Of a stretch of 64,000 nt of DNA, positions 9,289-18,305 are shown one piece after another (position 1 is the stretch's first letter; the number at the start of each line of letters is the position of its first letter). The position numbers and the translations under genes were made by a program. Under the pieces are notes generated by a model. That model worked only from the letters and a program-made list of their open reading frames with translations, had not been told where the DNA came from and ran no database searches. The DNA comes from Flavobacterium hibisci (GTDB lineage: Bacteria > Bacteroidota > Bacteroidia > Flavobacteriales > Flavobacteriaceae), in contig NZ_JAIQDW010000008.1 of assembly GCF_020026925.1 (NCBI RefSeq), forward strand, positions 1-64,000, given 5' to 3'.

Positions 9289-9618
9289 ATGGCAATAATA
9301 AAAAATGAAAGTTTAGAAAACATGGGTTACTTCTCAGATAAACATGGTGCATTAACGAATTTTATTTTTGAAATTTTATCTGTTGAATACAGGGATAATC
9401 TGTACGGCTATTTTAAAATAAAGATGACAAACGATAATTCAGGATTTGTGGTTATTGAAAATCTCAGCATTTGTGGTAAGTTTTCTGATTGTTTTCCGGA
9501 CCGGGTATTAGAAGAGGGTTCCTATTTCTGCCATCCGGATTTGACCCATGAACTTGTACTGGATATTTTTAGTTATGAATTTGATTTGTATAAAAGCAGA
9601 TTAGTAAAATCTGCATAA
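9289..9618 (+). CDS. hypothetical small protein
   Basis: 109 residues of no recognised family, without signal peptide or membrane segment. Composition alternates hydrophobic and polar residues, with three cysteines (ICGKFSDCFPD and YFCHPD) and an acidic character, consistent with a compact mixed alpha/beta fold. It starts 130 bases after the small DNA-binding-like gene in the same direction and is followed closely by the convergent lipoprotein gene. Conserved-looking codon use suggests a real gene. No function can be assigned. Confidence 0.55.
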   Translation: MAIIKNESLENMGYFSDKHGALTNFIFEILSVEYRDNLYGYFKIKMTNDNSGFVVIENLSICGKFSDCFPDRVLEEGSYFCHPDLTHELVLDIFSYEFDLYKSRLVKSA

Positions 9619-9691
9619 AAAAAGATATCCGGATTCAAAATTCCGTTTACCTTGGAATGTAAAAAAATTGGATTAATCCATTTTGTGGTCG

Positions 9692-10861
9692 TTACTTTTT
9701 TACAACATACATACTTGAAAACTCGTTTTTATCATCAAACATCAGTTTTATTTTAAGCGAAGCATTCTTAATTTCGATGTAATTTGAAAATTTTAAATCG
9801 TCATAATTCTCAATTTGGTCTGCACTTATTTTCTTAGCTATTTCCTCTTTTGAAGAAAAGGGGTGTAATCCATTTTCAAATGAAATTTCTACACGTTTAA
9901 AATCTGTTATAGAATATGCTTTTATGATATTGTATTTTGGATTTTCGCTTGCTTTTTTACTAACATCAAAAAAGAAATAAAAGTTGTTGTAATCATTATC
10001 GTAAGTAAGTTCATTAATATCACCCGTATTTCCTTGTATGACAATATTTCGCTCAAAATTTTTACTTGTTTTTGAATTTGTAAAATCATTTTCACTTGAT
10101 TTTCCAATTGTGATATCATTTACACTCCAGTCGTTATGAATAGTAAGAACAGGTTTGTTTTTCATATTTTCCGGTTTTGTGGTGTTAATGAGTAACTCCT
10201 TAAAGTAATTTTCGTTATTACATCCGCCAAAATCGATCAAACCATTAAAAGTGTCCCAATAGCAGGTTTTAGATAATTTTGCATTATTTAAGATTGTTAA
10301 CCTGTCATAATCGGGTGCATAAAAAATATATTTCCCCTGATTTTTTAAATTCCAGTATAAACCGTTATCTGTGTTGGGATTTTTTGTTCCTTTTCCATAT
10401 TTGTTTTCAAGCTTCCTGAGAATTTCATTTTTAAATTCTGAAGTTTTCATTTCTATCCTAAACCCATACAAATAATCATCAGCTTTATATTTTTTTAAAA
10501 GAGGAGCTAAGTCTTCCTTATTTTTAAGGGGTAATAAATCAATATGACCTCCGCCAGATTTTGTAATACTGTCTGTTTTTAATAATTCTGAGTTGATTTG
10601 AAAATATACTTTTTGCTTTTTTAAATCAATACCATCAAAAGTATATTTGGTTGAATTATCAATTTCTGCCAATAAGCAAAACGGATATTCAACAGTTTCA
10701 ACTCCAATAAAAATCGAGTCATTACAATCAATTATGTTTTCTATTTTTTCATTTAATTTCAGTTTCATCAAATCTACTGTTTCAACTTTTTCTTGTTTTT
10801 GGCAAGCAATTAAAGTGTTCAGTAAAATAATAGCTGATGTAATAATTAGGTGTGATTTCAT
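9692..10861 (-). CDS. hypothetical lipoprotein
   Basis: A 389-residue protein started at the ATG at 10861, which gives a lipoprotein signal (MKSHLIITSAIILLNTLIAC). The frame stays open upstream to 10975, but that extension would place 38 polar residues before the signal. The mature part is acidic and lysine-rich, has four further cysteines (CNDS, FCLL, CYWD, CNNEN) and no known domain. It is the last gene of a minus-strand block of lipoproteins lying downstream of the LysM / PAAR-like / OmpA genes. Lipoproteins in this position are often immunity or accessory factors for secreted effectors; that role is inferred from context only. Confidence 0.7.
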   Translation of the reverse strand: MKSHLIITSAIILLNTLIACQKQEKVETVDLMKLKLNEKIENIIDCNDSIFIGVETVEYPFCLLAEIDNSTKYTFDGIDLKKQKVYFQINSELLKTDSITKSGGGHIDLLPLKNKEDLAPLLKKYKADDYLYGFRIEMKTSEFKNEILRKLENKYGKGTKNPNTDNGLYWNLKNQGKYIFYAPDYDRLTILNNAKLSKTCYWDTFNGLIDFGGCNNENYFKELLINTTKPENMKNKPVLTIHNDWSVNDITIGKSSENDFTNSKTSKNFERNIVIQGNTGDINELTYDNDYNNFYFFFDVSKKASENPKYNIIKAYSITDFKRVEISFENGLHPFSSKEEIAKKISADQIENYDDLKFSNYIEIKNASLKIKLMFDDKNEFSSMYVVKK

Positions 10862-11011
10862 TGTTAATAATTTCAATTCAGGTTTTATTAAAGTCATGAT
10901 TTTATTTAACTCATTTTGAAATGGTTTCGATGCGATTACTCTAGCTGATTCTGTACTTTGATTCCTCATGAGCATTTAATTTTTCTCTTTAGAAATTTTA
11001 AAATCTAATTT

Positions 11012-11708
11012 TTATAATACATATCCCAAAGAACGGTATGAAACCCAATCTTTATATTTTTTGTTGTCTTTGTCTATTGCGATTATTTGTAAACTACCTT
11101 CCACAGGTTTTGTGTCATAATTAACCTTATAAATGAGGAAAAAAGTAGCCTTTTCTTTTAAGTCTTCCCAGACTAAAATGCGTTGTTCCATTTTATCTTT
11201 TTTGAATTCTCCATTTTCATCTAAAAAAAGAGGATGCTCTTTTGTGGACAAAGAAATTTTTGAAAATGCAGGTTTTGCACCGTATTTGTTTCAAAACTTT
11301 TAATTATTTTGAGCGCATCATCATTATCTAAAATATTTATTTCATAACACCAAACAAGCTTATCTTTTTTGTTATAAAAGAAGGAAGTTTCGTTTTTTTC
11401 AAAATCAATATTATTTCCAAATAAATTTATTTGACGAGGAGTAAATTTAAATTCTTCATAATCTCCTGAAATATTATATTCATTTAAAGCATTATCGTTT
11501 AATGTCAATCCAATTTTGCCTAGCATTTCGTCTATACTGGTCTTAAATTTAAATCTGTGAAATTAAGGATTTCCCTAGAATTATTTTTTTTTATTTCCAT
11601 TGGTGGTTTCGATATCAATGGTTTTTTCTCTTCTTCTTTTTTCGTAGTTTGTGAATTACAGCTTTGCATTACAATACAAACGAATGTTAATAAAATTATT
11701 TCTTTCAT
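11012..11708 (-). pseudogene. lipoprotein gene broken by two single-base losses
   Basis: Three overlapping reading frames join into one protein. Frame 1 starts at ATG 11708 with a lipoprotein signal (MKEIILLTFVCIVMQSC) and stops soon after LNFTDLN. Frame 2 continues with FKTSIDEMLGKIGL and runs to QNLHFQK, and frame 3 resumes with ISLSTKEHPLFLDENGEF and ends SYRSLGYVL. Both junctions fall in homopolymers, a T run (plus-strand A at 11545-11547) and an A run (plus-strand T at 11257-11261). Restoring one base in each would give an uninterrupted product of about 232 residues. It is either a decaying gene in the lipoprotein island or an assembly error in homopolymers. The internal frames also have weak alternative starts, so two separate small genes are a less likely reading. 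Confidence 0.75.
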
Positions 11709-11752
11709 GATTTTAAGCTAATTTCTTATGACTTTTAAATAATATTAACCGA

Positions 11753-12244
11753 CTAAAGGATTAAATTATAGTCTTTTAAAAATTCACTGTAAAAAGTCAA
11801 TTGAGGAAGATCTTTCAAAGTATTGACCGACAGTTTAATCACTTTTCCAGAATTATTCCACTGTAATTCTTCTCCAAAATCATTTTTAAAAATAGTTTTA
11901 TACTTTCCCATTGATTTAGAAAGAAGCTTTATGTTTTGTAAAAAAGAATCTTTTCCTTCTATTTGTAAGGTGAACCCAATTATTTTTGAATTTTTATAAA
12001 ATATAAACGCTTGCTTTCCTTTGTGTTTTTCTATTGTGAAATTATCTTCATCAAATTGATAATAACCAAAATCGTTATTTCCTTCTTTGCTTAAATAATT
12101 TGCTGACGATAGCAGAGTAGGAGATTGACCTAATGTGGCGCTTAGATTTACTGTTTTTTTATTTGAACAACTTATAAGAGTGGGGGCAAGATATAAACTT
12201 AATGCCCCTAAACCTGTATTTACTATAAATTTTCTTCTATTCAT
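11753..12244 (-). CDS. hypothetical lipoprotein with Tat-like leader
   Basis: 163 residues. The N-terminus, MNRRKFIVNTGLGALSLYLA followed by PTLISCS, combines twin arginines, a hydrophobic stretch and a lipobox cysteine near residue 26. That suits a Tat- or Sec-exported lipoprotein. The mature domain is a small basic mixed fold with no recognised family (IEGKDSFLQNIKLLSKSMGKY, then a lysine- and leucine-rich C-terminus). It lies between the broken lipoprotein gene and another lipoprotein gene on the same strand, in the block downstream of the type VI-like genes. Role unknown; immunity or accessory function is a contextual guess. Confidence 0.65.
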   Translation of the reverse strand: MNRRKFIVNTGLGALSLYLAPTLISCSNKKTVNLSATLGQSPTLLSSANYLSKEGNNDFGYYQFDEDNFTIEKHKGKQAFIFYKNSKIIGFTLQIEGKDSFLQNIKLLSKSMGKYKTIFKNDFGEELQWNNSGKVIKLSVNTLKDLPQLTFYSEFLKDYNLIL

Positions 12245-12324
12245 AAGTAATCTATGATGCTTTAATCCTTTTCTAAAGTTCTGTCATGATGTTTATTTCA
12301 AGTCAGCTCTTTTATAAGGTTTCA

Positions 12325-13029
12325 TTATTTTAAATAGTCATAAAATGGACTGTTTTCTGTAGGTGCAGGATAAAGAACTCTATCAAAATATGCTTTTTTT
12401 GACATATTTGCGAAAACAAGTCTTATTTTATCATCATTACCTAGATAAATCCCTATAGTAGTTATGCTGTTTTTTTTATCCCACAAGACTTCTCTCGGGT
12501 GTGTTAACTGCTTATCAACATTGATAGAATCTTTTTCTAAATTTGTGTTTTTTGGAAAATATTTTTTAAAATTGGAGTAAATATTTTTATTTCTATGATT
12601 CCCAAAATCTGTCTTGTCATTGTTAATCTTTGTAGGTTCTCCTAAGGTTTTTAATAAATTTTCGATTAATTTAAAGCTATTCTCATTTGAAAATGTAGCG
12701 TTCACTTCGGCAATTTTATTTTTATAAATTACGATTTTTACATCCCAGGTTGAATCTGTTGGCACTCCCCGATAATGAAATTGATTTTTTATTTTATTAA
12801 TTTCGTGATAGTTGGTCACTATTTCTCCATTGTTCACTGTTATAAGGGTTTTTTTGCCATGAATATCTTTCCATTCATAATGACCTTTTAGTGAATTTGT
12901 CTCTAAGTATTGATTGTTTTCTAAATTATATTGTTTTGCATCACTCCCTGATTCTAATGTTGCTAAATCTAAAGGTTTGCTACAACTACATAATAAAACA
13001 AGGGAAAGAAAGACAATTATTTTTCTCAT
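12325..13029 (-). CDS. hypothetical lipoprotein
   Basis: 234 residues beginning with MRKIIVFLSLVLLCSCSKPL, a clear lipoprotein signal with the lipid-accepting cysteine near residue 16. The mature part has no domain I recognise. It includes a hydrophilic NNQYLETNSLKGHYEWKD stretch, a lone-helix region with ENLLKTLGEPTKI, and an ITTIGIYLG strand. The LLKTLGEPTKI element is comparable to LENKYGKGTKN in the lipoprotein at 9692, hinting at shared ancestry, but I cannot establish homology by eye. The gene ends 80 bases before the Tat-like lipoprotein gene and follows the 273-residue paralogue gene by 10 bases, so it is probably in that operon. Confidence 0.7.
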   Translation of the reverse strand: MRKIIVFLSLVLLCSCSKPLDLATLESGSDAKQYNLENNQYLETNSLKGHYEWKDIHGKKTLITVNNGEIVTNYHEINKIKNQFHYRGVPTDSTWDVKIVIYKNKIAEVNATFSNENSFKLIENLLKTLGEPTKINNDKTDFGNHRNKNIYSNFKKYFPKNTNLEKDSINVDKQLTHPREVLWDKKNSITTIGIYLGNDDKIRLVFANMSKKAYFDRVLYPAPTENSPFYDYLK

Positions 13030-13039
13030 AATGTTTTTT

Positions 13040-13861
13040 TTAAATAATACTAAATCCTTTTTCTGGTGTACGAACGTGAAGTTTAATTTCTAACTCGATA
13101 TTACTTTGTTCTTTTGGATTTGGACTTTTAAACTGTAATGGTTGTGAACCATCTATTTTCATTAATCGCACCAATTTTCCATATCCTAAAAACTCTAATT
13201 TTAATTCGTTTTCATTCAAGGGTTCTAAATCAAGATTTTGATTAAATAACGCAATTAGACTTTTCTGAAAACTTTGTTTTCTTTCTGCTGTAAAATAAAA
13301 TGCCTGCTCTTGTAATATTTGCTTTTCTTTTGAAAGCTCTAAAAATCTACCTGCATTATGTTCTTTTAGTATAGCATGAATTTGTCTGTAGTATTCCAGA
13401 ACTTTTTCTTTTAAAACATTTTTGTCTAATTTAGATAAATCGACAGAGTTTTGCCAGCCATCTAAAACGAAAGGTAATTCGACTTCAATTTCGGTAGAAA
13501 TTTCAAAATATGGATAATTGATATTTTCACTTAATCCACCCCATGGAGATTCAATTTTAGGATGAAATTTATACATTGAGGCTTTCCATTTATCTGGATC
13601 TGCTTCTGCGCAATAAAAATCTATAAATAGTACTTCTTCTTCTGTCAAAGTTTTTTGTCCTTTTCTAGGAAACATTTTCCCCACAATCTTATGTTTTCCA
13701 CTTTGTAACAAAACATTGTTTATGTCAGTTCCTCCTGCATATCCACCACTTTTGGTTTCTTCTCCATACCATTCAACAACTGGAACATCATTTACCAATA
13801 TTGTTCCAGAACAATAGATATGTGGGTCTATTGTGTACAAGGGGTTTAGTAATTTATTCAT
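13040..13861 (-). CDS. hypothetical protein, tandem paralogue of the next gene
   Basis: 273 residues, no signal peptide. It aligns along most of its length with the protein at 13945-15030. Shared landmarks are DINNVLLQSGKHKI versus DINQLLLASGTHEI, GWQNSVDL versus GWRNSINL, YYRQIHAIL versus EYQKIHDII, LEPLNE versus LEPLFE, YGKLV, a following DG, and a final EKG near the C-terminus. The N-terminal half looks beta-rich, the middle helical. The two genes arose by duplication; this copy has lost, or never had, the lipoprotein leader. Both follow the OmpA-domain gene on the same strand, so they may be cognate immunity or accessory proteins of that gene's product. No function can be named. Confidence 0.75.
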   Translation of the reverse strand: MNKLLNPLYTIDPHIYCSGTILVNDVPVVEWYGEETKSGGYAGGTDINNVLLQSGKHKIVGKMFPRKGQKTLTEEEVLFIDFYCAEADPDKWKASMYKFHPKIESPWGGLSENINYPYFEISTEIEVELPFVLDGWQNSVDLSKLDKNVLKEKVLEYYRQIHAILKEHNAGRFLELSKEKQILQEQAFYFTAERKQSFQKSLIALFNQNLDLEPLNENELKLEFLGYGKLVRLMKIDGSQPLQFKSPNPKEQSNIELEIKLHVRTPEKGFSII

Positions 13862-13944
13862 GGAGCTATTTTGGAAAGATATCTACTTTTTAACATTTGA
13901 TAAATTCATTTTTTATAAAAAATAAGGACAAACCAAACGTATAA

Positions 13945-15030
13945 TTATATTACAGTTAATTTTCCTCCTTTTTCTTTTCGTTGAAATCTAAAATCTAAAT
14001 GTATAACCTCGGCAGGATTCTTTTTGTTTTTCAATTTTATAATTCCTTCTCCGTCTGCTTTATGCAAAAACATAACCAGTTTGCCATATGCTTGATATTC
14101 TAATTGAAATGTTTCTTCAAACAAAGGTTCTAATTCATAATCATTATCCTTTATTATTTTTACAAATTCGTTACTTCTTAACTCTTTTTCGTTTTCTCTA
14201 TAGTGGAGTGTTGCCGTAACAAGTTCTTCTCTCTCTTTTACTAAAGATAGATATGCTGCAACATCTTTTTTTGCTATTATATCATGAATTTTTTGATATT
14301 CTTTTAGCAGTTCAGTCCTAATGTCTTTTTTTTCATCATCTTGTTCTTTTTTTAAATTAATAGAGTTTCTCCATCCAATTTTATCAAAATCTACCTGAGC
14401 ATCAAAAGTACTTCGCCATTCATATATTGGTAAACCTTTTAGCGGAAGAGGTTTCTTTTGTTCATAATGAGCTTCAACATAATCTGGATTACCTAATTCT
14501 CCTTTATTATCAACCCATTGTTCGGTAGTTTGATCTAGATCTATTCCATGTTCTCCATTCATATTTAAATTATATTCTTTGGTCCTTAAATCTCTATTTT
14601 TAAAGTAAGAGAAAGTTAATCCTACATAACCTCCTTCATCAAAAACAGGCTCATTATATTTAGGATACATGCGAATTTTTATTTCATGAGTACCACTCGC
14701 AAGTAGCAATTGATTAATATCGAAGTTAGTGCTAACTCCTGCGCCGTTTTTTGTAGATTCTCCCATTTCTTTATAAAATAAGACATCATCTATAAAAGCT
14801 TCAAACTGGCAGTTATTGCTTCTTAAATAAATTCTGTTTGTTCTTTGTTCTGTAATTGTTGTGTCTTTTTTTAGGGGATATTCCATTGTGTTTTTGTTCT
14901 TATTGATTGTTTGATTTCTTACTTTCCAAAAAGGTTCTTTTTTATTTATTTTTTCTTTTATTTCTTGTGATAAGTTTGATTGACAAGAGAATAGAATACA
15001 CAAAAAAAATGTCATTATTGATAGCTTCAT
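13945..15030 (-). CDS. hypothetical lipoprotein, paralogue of the 273-residue protein
   Basis: 361 residues with a lipoprotein signal (MKLSIMTFFLCILFSCQSN). After a lysine-rich linker it carries the two-part domain described for its neighbour: an N-terminal beta-rich half (FEAFIDDVLFYKEM, DINQLLLASGTHEIKIRMYP) and a C-terminal half with GWRNSINL, the IHDII helix, LEPLFEETFQLEYQAYGKLV and EKGGKL. An inserted segment of about 55 residues after the first half is missing from the paralogue. It starts 10 bases after the OmpA-domain gene. The pair, one tethered and one apparently soluble, suggests the same ligand handled in two compartments; that is inference. Confidence 0.75.
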   Translation of the reverse strand: MKLSIMTFFLCILFSCQSNLSQEIKEKINKKEPFWKVRNQTINKNKNTMEYPLKKDTTITEQRTNRIYLRSNNCQFEAFIDDVLFYKEMGESTKNGAGVSTNFDINQLLLASGTHEIKIRMYPKYNEPVFDEGGYVGLTFSYFKNRDLRTKEYNLNMNGEHGIDLDQTTEQWVDNKGELGNPDYVEAHYEQKKPLPLKGLPIYEWRSTFDAQVDFDKIGWRNSINLKKEQDDEKKDIRTELLKEYQKIHDIIAKKDVAAYLSLVKEREELVTATLHYRENEKELRSNEFVKIIKDNDYELEPLFEETFQLEYQAYGKLVMFLHKADGEGIIKLKNKKNPAEVIHLDFRFQRKEKGGKLTVI

Positions 15031-15040
15031 TTTTTAATAA

Positions 15041-17773
15041 TTAGAATATATATATAGGATCAAATTTTGCAATATCGGATTTTAAAAAAGGTTCGCCTTC
15101 ATTACTTATCTGCAGTGTTTTTTTAAAGCCGTTTATGACTAATTCTGCTTTTAGTGTAATTATTAATCCCGAAAAGCCAATTTCAGGTTTTGCATATATA
15201 CCTTTTTTATCTGAGTCAAATAGTATTTTTGCTGCAAAATGAGCGTCAGCTTTAACATTAGCTCTTAATTTAACTATAACGTCTGCGCTCCATACTTTAG
15301 ATTTAACTTCAAATTGGATGTCTAATGTAACTTGTATTCCTACTTTGGCACCTAAATCAAGATTTCCTCCTTTTATACCGGTAAGACTATTAATTTCTAC
15401 AGCTTTGAAGTCAAAGCTAATTGAGCCATAAAATTTAGCTTCAAAAGTTATTCCTCCGTGTAAAGCACTTAATGCAACCTGTGCTCCTGTAACCATAGCA
15501 GCTACAGCTGGATGCATGCGGCTTCCTAAAGCTAATAAGTCTATAATAAAATTAGCTCCCATTAAAGGATCAGCCTTAAAATTTAAGGTGCCCACTGTGG
15601 CAATTTGAGAAGCAAGATTATCTTGGCCTTTTTCAAGATACCAGCTTATACTTGCATTTAAGGAGGGAGATTGTATTTCGAATATGAAAGGTGTTTTTGA
15701 TAAAGCAGCTCCTTTAGGGAATCCACCTAAAGTATCTTGTACTTTATCTGCCATTTTTTTATACTTTAAAAAGATATTAAGAACTTTTCGCAGCTTTTCT
15801 GCAAACTCAAATCCAAGTTCTCTTTTTTCTCTTTTGTCGTCCCATTCAGCAATTAATTTTAGCTCAAATTTAGAAAGCATTTCAGGGCTGTTTTTTTCTA
15901 ATCTGGCATTTTCTTTACCAACAGATACAGCCTTAGATTGTGCCTCTCTCATATTGCGAGTAAGTTCTTTTACTCTTTGTAAATCTCCTAGCCTTTGGGC
16001 TAGTTCCTTTTCGTTTAATGATTTTTGATACTTTAATTCTTGAGGAGATATTTTTCGGCTATACTCTGGTAAATTTCCATGGGTATAAGCCGCAGAATTA
16101 CTGAAGTTAAAAGAAAACTCCAATGTCCATTTAATGTCAGGGTATACTATTAGACTAACAGTTGAATTTTCATCATTAGAAAAGTAACGACAGGAATGCA
16201 CGTGAATATTATAATTATTTGGAAAAACTTTTGGCCAGATGTATTTTAAGGGAGAAATATTCCACCATGCTAAGTTAGACTTTATTGGAAAATCTAACTT
16301 ATTTGTAACGGTATCTATAGATTTTGTATATTCTGGCGAAGTAATTTTAATGTTTTTTTTATGTTTTCCTTTTTCCCTAAAACATGCCTTGTTTTGATAT
16401 TCTGTAATGTCAATCGTAATATTCTTATCAAGGCTTGGTGCAATCGTTTCGTGTACTATTGTTTGTGCATCATGTGCGTAATAATTAAAAGAAATATCTA
16501 CGCAACGATTCCGTTTATATTCTTTTTCATCTCTGTATTTTAGATTGTCCCGCGCTTGTTTGTCATCTGTGGGGTTTACTTCTCCATGCCCAACAGAAGT
16601 TATTAGCCTGCTATCAAGACCACCATCAACAAAAACTTTTTTTACAGCATCACTTCGTTGCTGTGATAATTTTTGGTTGTAATTTTCTTTTCCTATTACA
16701 CAGGCATGACCGTCAATTTTAACCGTTGAAAATTGATGTTCCAGTAAGAACTGTAAAGTATTGTTAAGTAATGTTTTTCCTTCTGGTGTTATAACGTACT
16801 TGTCAAATTCAAAGAGAATTGCCTTTCTTATTGGTTCTTTTGTAAGAACCTGATCTGCTAATTTTTTTCCATTGTCAAAAATTATGGTTTTAATTTTTGA
16901 TATTTTTCCATCTTCTTTTTTGTCTTCAATAATAGTAATTGTTTCGAATTTGCAAGGCTCAAATCTTGCTGCATTTTTGTCCGGTTCTCCTGTTTTTAGT
17001 GGAGACATATTTGTTGGAGGTTTTACCTCTTTCGAAACAACTTTTTTATTGATTTTTAAGAAGCGGGCATGTATCGTTTCATTTTTATCATTGAGAATAT
17101 ATAGTTTATGAGCCGGATCAAAAACTTTTACATAAAACTCTTCGGTTTCTTTTACACCTTTCAGTTTAGCATACCAAGAATAGGTGTTTTTGATTTCAAG
17201 ATTTATTTCTCCATCAATTACATCAACACTTGTATATCTGAATACAGGAGTCTTGCCATCATCTGACTTTCTAAAAACATCAACACTTAAATTTAAATTC
17301 CCATTTAACCCTTCGGTTACCAAATTTAGATAGACAGTTTCTCCACAGTTAAATAAATGACTTTTTCTAACATCTTTTCCGTCGTTTGTTGTACACCATT
17401 TACTGCTTACTATTTTTGCCGGGCAATAACCACTTATTTTCAACCCAGTCTGGTTTATCAAGTCGCGTTTTCCAGAAAGACTAGCTTCAAGATAATATTC
17501 ATACTGTCCACATAAATTCTTAGGAAGCTTTATACCGTATGCTCTGTTGAAAGATAATGTCTTTTGCAAAATGATGGTTTTAGCCTTAAAGTCTTGAAAA
17601 ATCCAAGTTATATTCTTCTTTTTATCTGTTTCAGGGGTTCCATCGTACCATTGATCTACTTCAAAAAATACATACTCATTTGGACTAATAGCCGCCTTTT
17701 TATTAGGAATAGATAAGTTACTGCTTACCTTTCCTTCACCCGTCCATTTTATTTTTTTAACACCTTTTGCCAT
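15041..17773 (-). CDS. large OmpA-domain protein of a type VI-like effector module
   Basis: 910 residues, no signal peptide (starts MAKGVKKIKWTGEGK). The N-terminal 280 residues are beta-rich, with repeated Ig-like strand patterns and a CGxxVYLNL-type element. An OmpA-C peptidoglycan-binding domain spans about 311-424, from ILFEFDKYVITPEG through DGHACVIGKENYNQKLSQQR to RNRCVDISF. A charged coiled-coil region lies at about 580-690. The last 200 residues are a hydrophobic, strand-rich region with many alternating small residues. In Flavobacterium relatives, proteins of this type are encoded beside LysM and DUF4280 genes, as here, and are thought to travel with a contractile injection system. 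A leaderless OmpA domain supports delivery by injection into a target periplasm. The C-terminal activity is unknown. Confidence 0.75.
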   Translation of the reverse strand: MAKGVKKIKWTGEGKVSSNLSIPNKKAAISPNEYVFFEVDQWYDGTPETDKKKNITWIFQDFKAKTIILQKTLSFNRAYGIKLPKNLCGQYEYYLEASLSGKRDLINQTGLKISGYCPAKIVSSKWCTTNDGKDVRKSHLFNCGETVYLNLVTEGLNGNLNLSVDVFRKSDDGKTPVFRYTSVDVIDGEINLEIKNTYSWYAKLKGVKETEEFYVKVFDPAHKLYILNDKNETIHARFLKINKKVVSKEVKPPTNMSPLKTGEPDKNAARFEPCKFETITIIEDKKEDGKISKIKTIIFDNGKKLADQVLTKEPIRKAILFEFDKYVITPEGKTLLNNTLQFLLEHQFSTVKIDGHACVIGKENYNQKLSQQRSDAVKKVFVDGGLDSRLITSVGHGEVNPTDDKQARDNLKYRDEKEYKRNRCVDISFNYYAHDAQTIVHETIAPSLDKNITIDITEYQNKACFREKGKHKKNIKITSPEYTKSIDTVTNKLDFPIKSNLAWWNISPLKYIWPKVFPNNYNIHVHSCRYFSNDENSTVSLIVYPDIKWTLEFSFNFSNSAAYTHGNLPEYSRKISPQELKYQKSLNEKELAQRLGDLQRVKELTRNMREAQSKAVSVGKENARLEKNSPEMLSKFELKLIAEWDDKREKRELGFEFAEKLRKVLNIFLKYKKMADKVQDTLGGFPKGAALSKTPFIFEIQSPSLNASISWYLEKGQDNLASQIATVGTLNFKADPLMGANFIIDLLALGSRMHPAVAAMVTGAQVALSALHGGITFEAKFYGSISFDFKAVEINSLTGIKGGNLDLGAKVGIQVTLDIQFEVKSKVWSADVIVKLRANVKADAHFAAKILFDSDKKGIYAKPEIGFSGLIITLKAELVINGFKKTLQISNEGEPFLKSDIAKFDPIYIF

Positions 17774-17795
17774 TATAAAAATATTTTTTAATCAA

Positions 17796-18293
17796 TTATG
17801 CATCGCTTATTCCCTCATGCTTCGCTTCCTTTGTGTACATTTCCCTAACATCTACCATTGGGTTTACCAGATTATGTACCATAGGCTCTGCGTTTTTAAA
17901 ATTTTGTTCGCCAGGTTCTGCTGTTTGTCCGTGGTCTGTAATTTCGATACAATCCGGAGCACCCATAGGGCAGGTTGCTTTACTGTTTTCGAGAAGTATT
18001 TTGCCCTGATTGCTAAGGGTTACTTTTTCATAAAAACCGCTCCATTTTGTTATTTGTGCCTGACAAGGCAAAAAGCTATTACCCGCAGGTTGTTTTTTGC
18101 ATTTTCCAAAAGTGTTTTTTTCTAAAGTCTGCCCAATTTCTTTAGTAGTAGCAATTAGTTTTTCTGATTCTTCCTTATCATTTCCAAAATGTTTTTTGTG
18201 TGATTTGACCTTAATTTTATCCGTTTTAGATGGGTCTTCGCTAAACTTGCATTTGCAGGTAGCCCCCTGGACTACAAAATGTTTTTCGCTCAT
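17796..18293 (-). CDS. PAAR-like (DUF4280) spike-tip protein
   Basis: 165 residues. The opening SEKHFVVQGATCKCKFSEDP and later CKKQPAGNSFLPCQAQITKW, with paired cysteines (CKC, CKK, LPCQ, TCPMGAPDC), match the DUF4280 PAAR-like family. PAAR proteins cap the VgrG spike of type VI and related contractile systems and carry or recruit effectors. The cysteines probably bind a metal at the cone tip. It sits between the LysM gene (13 bases) and the OmpA-domain gene (22 bases) on one transcript. No VgrG or sheath genes lie in the window, so the machine must be encoded elsewhere if it exists. The C-terminal tail after about residue 120 is polar and may be an adaptor. Confidence 0.8.
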   Translation of the reverse strand: MSEKHFVVQGATCKCKFSEDPSKTDKIKVKSHKKHFGNDKEESEKLIATTKEIGQTLEKNTFGKCKKQPAGNSFLPCQAQITKWSGFYEKVTLSNQGKILLENSKATCPMGAPDCIEITDHGQTAEPGEQNFKNAEPMVHNLVNPMVDVREMYTKEAKHEGISDA

Positions 18294-18305
18294 AATTTAG
18301 GTTGT

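Noticed and set aside
10862..10975. 38-residue N-terminal extension of the lipoprotein at 9692
   Set aside because: It would bury the clear lipoprotein signal starting at 10861.
15684..16028. Open plus-strand frame of 114 codons inside the OmpA-domain gene
   Set aside because: Antisense shadow of a long, well-supported coding region; serine- and leucine-rich product without family likeness.
17817..18300. Two open plus-strand frames opposite the PAAR-like gene
   Set aside because: Cys/Phe-rich shadows of the DUF4280 gene on the other strand.
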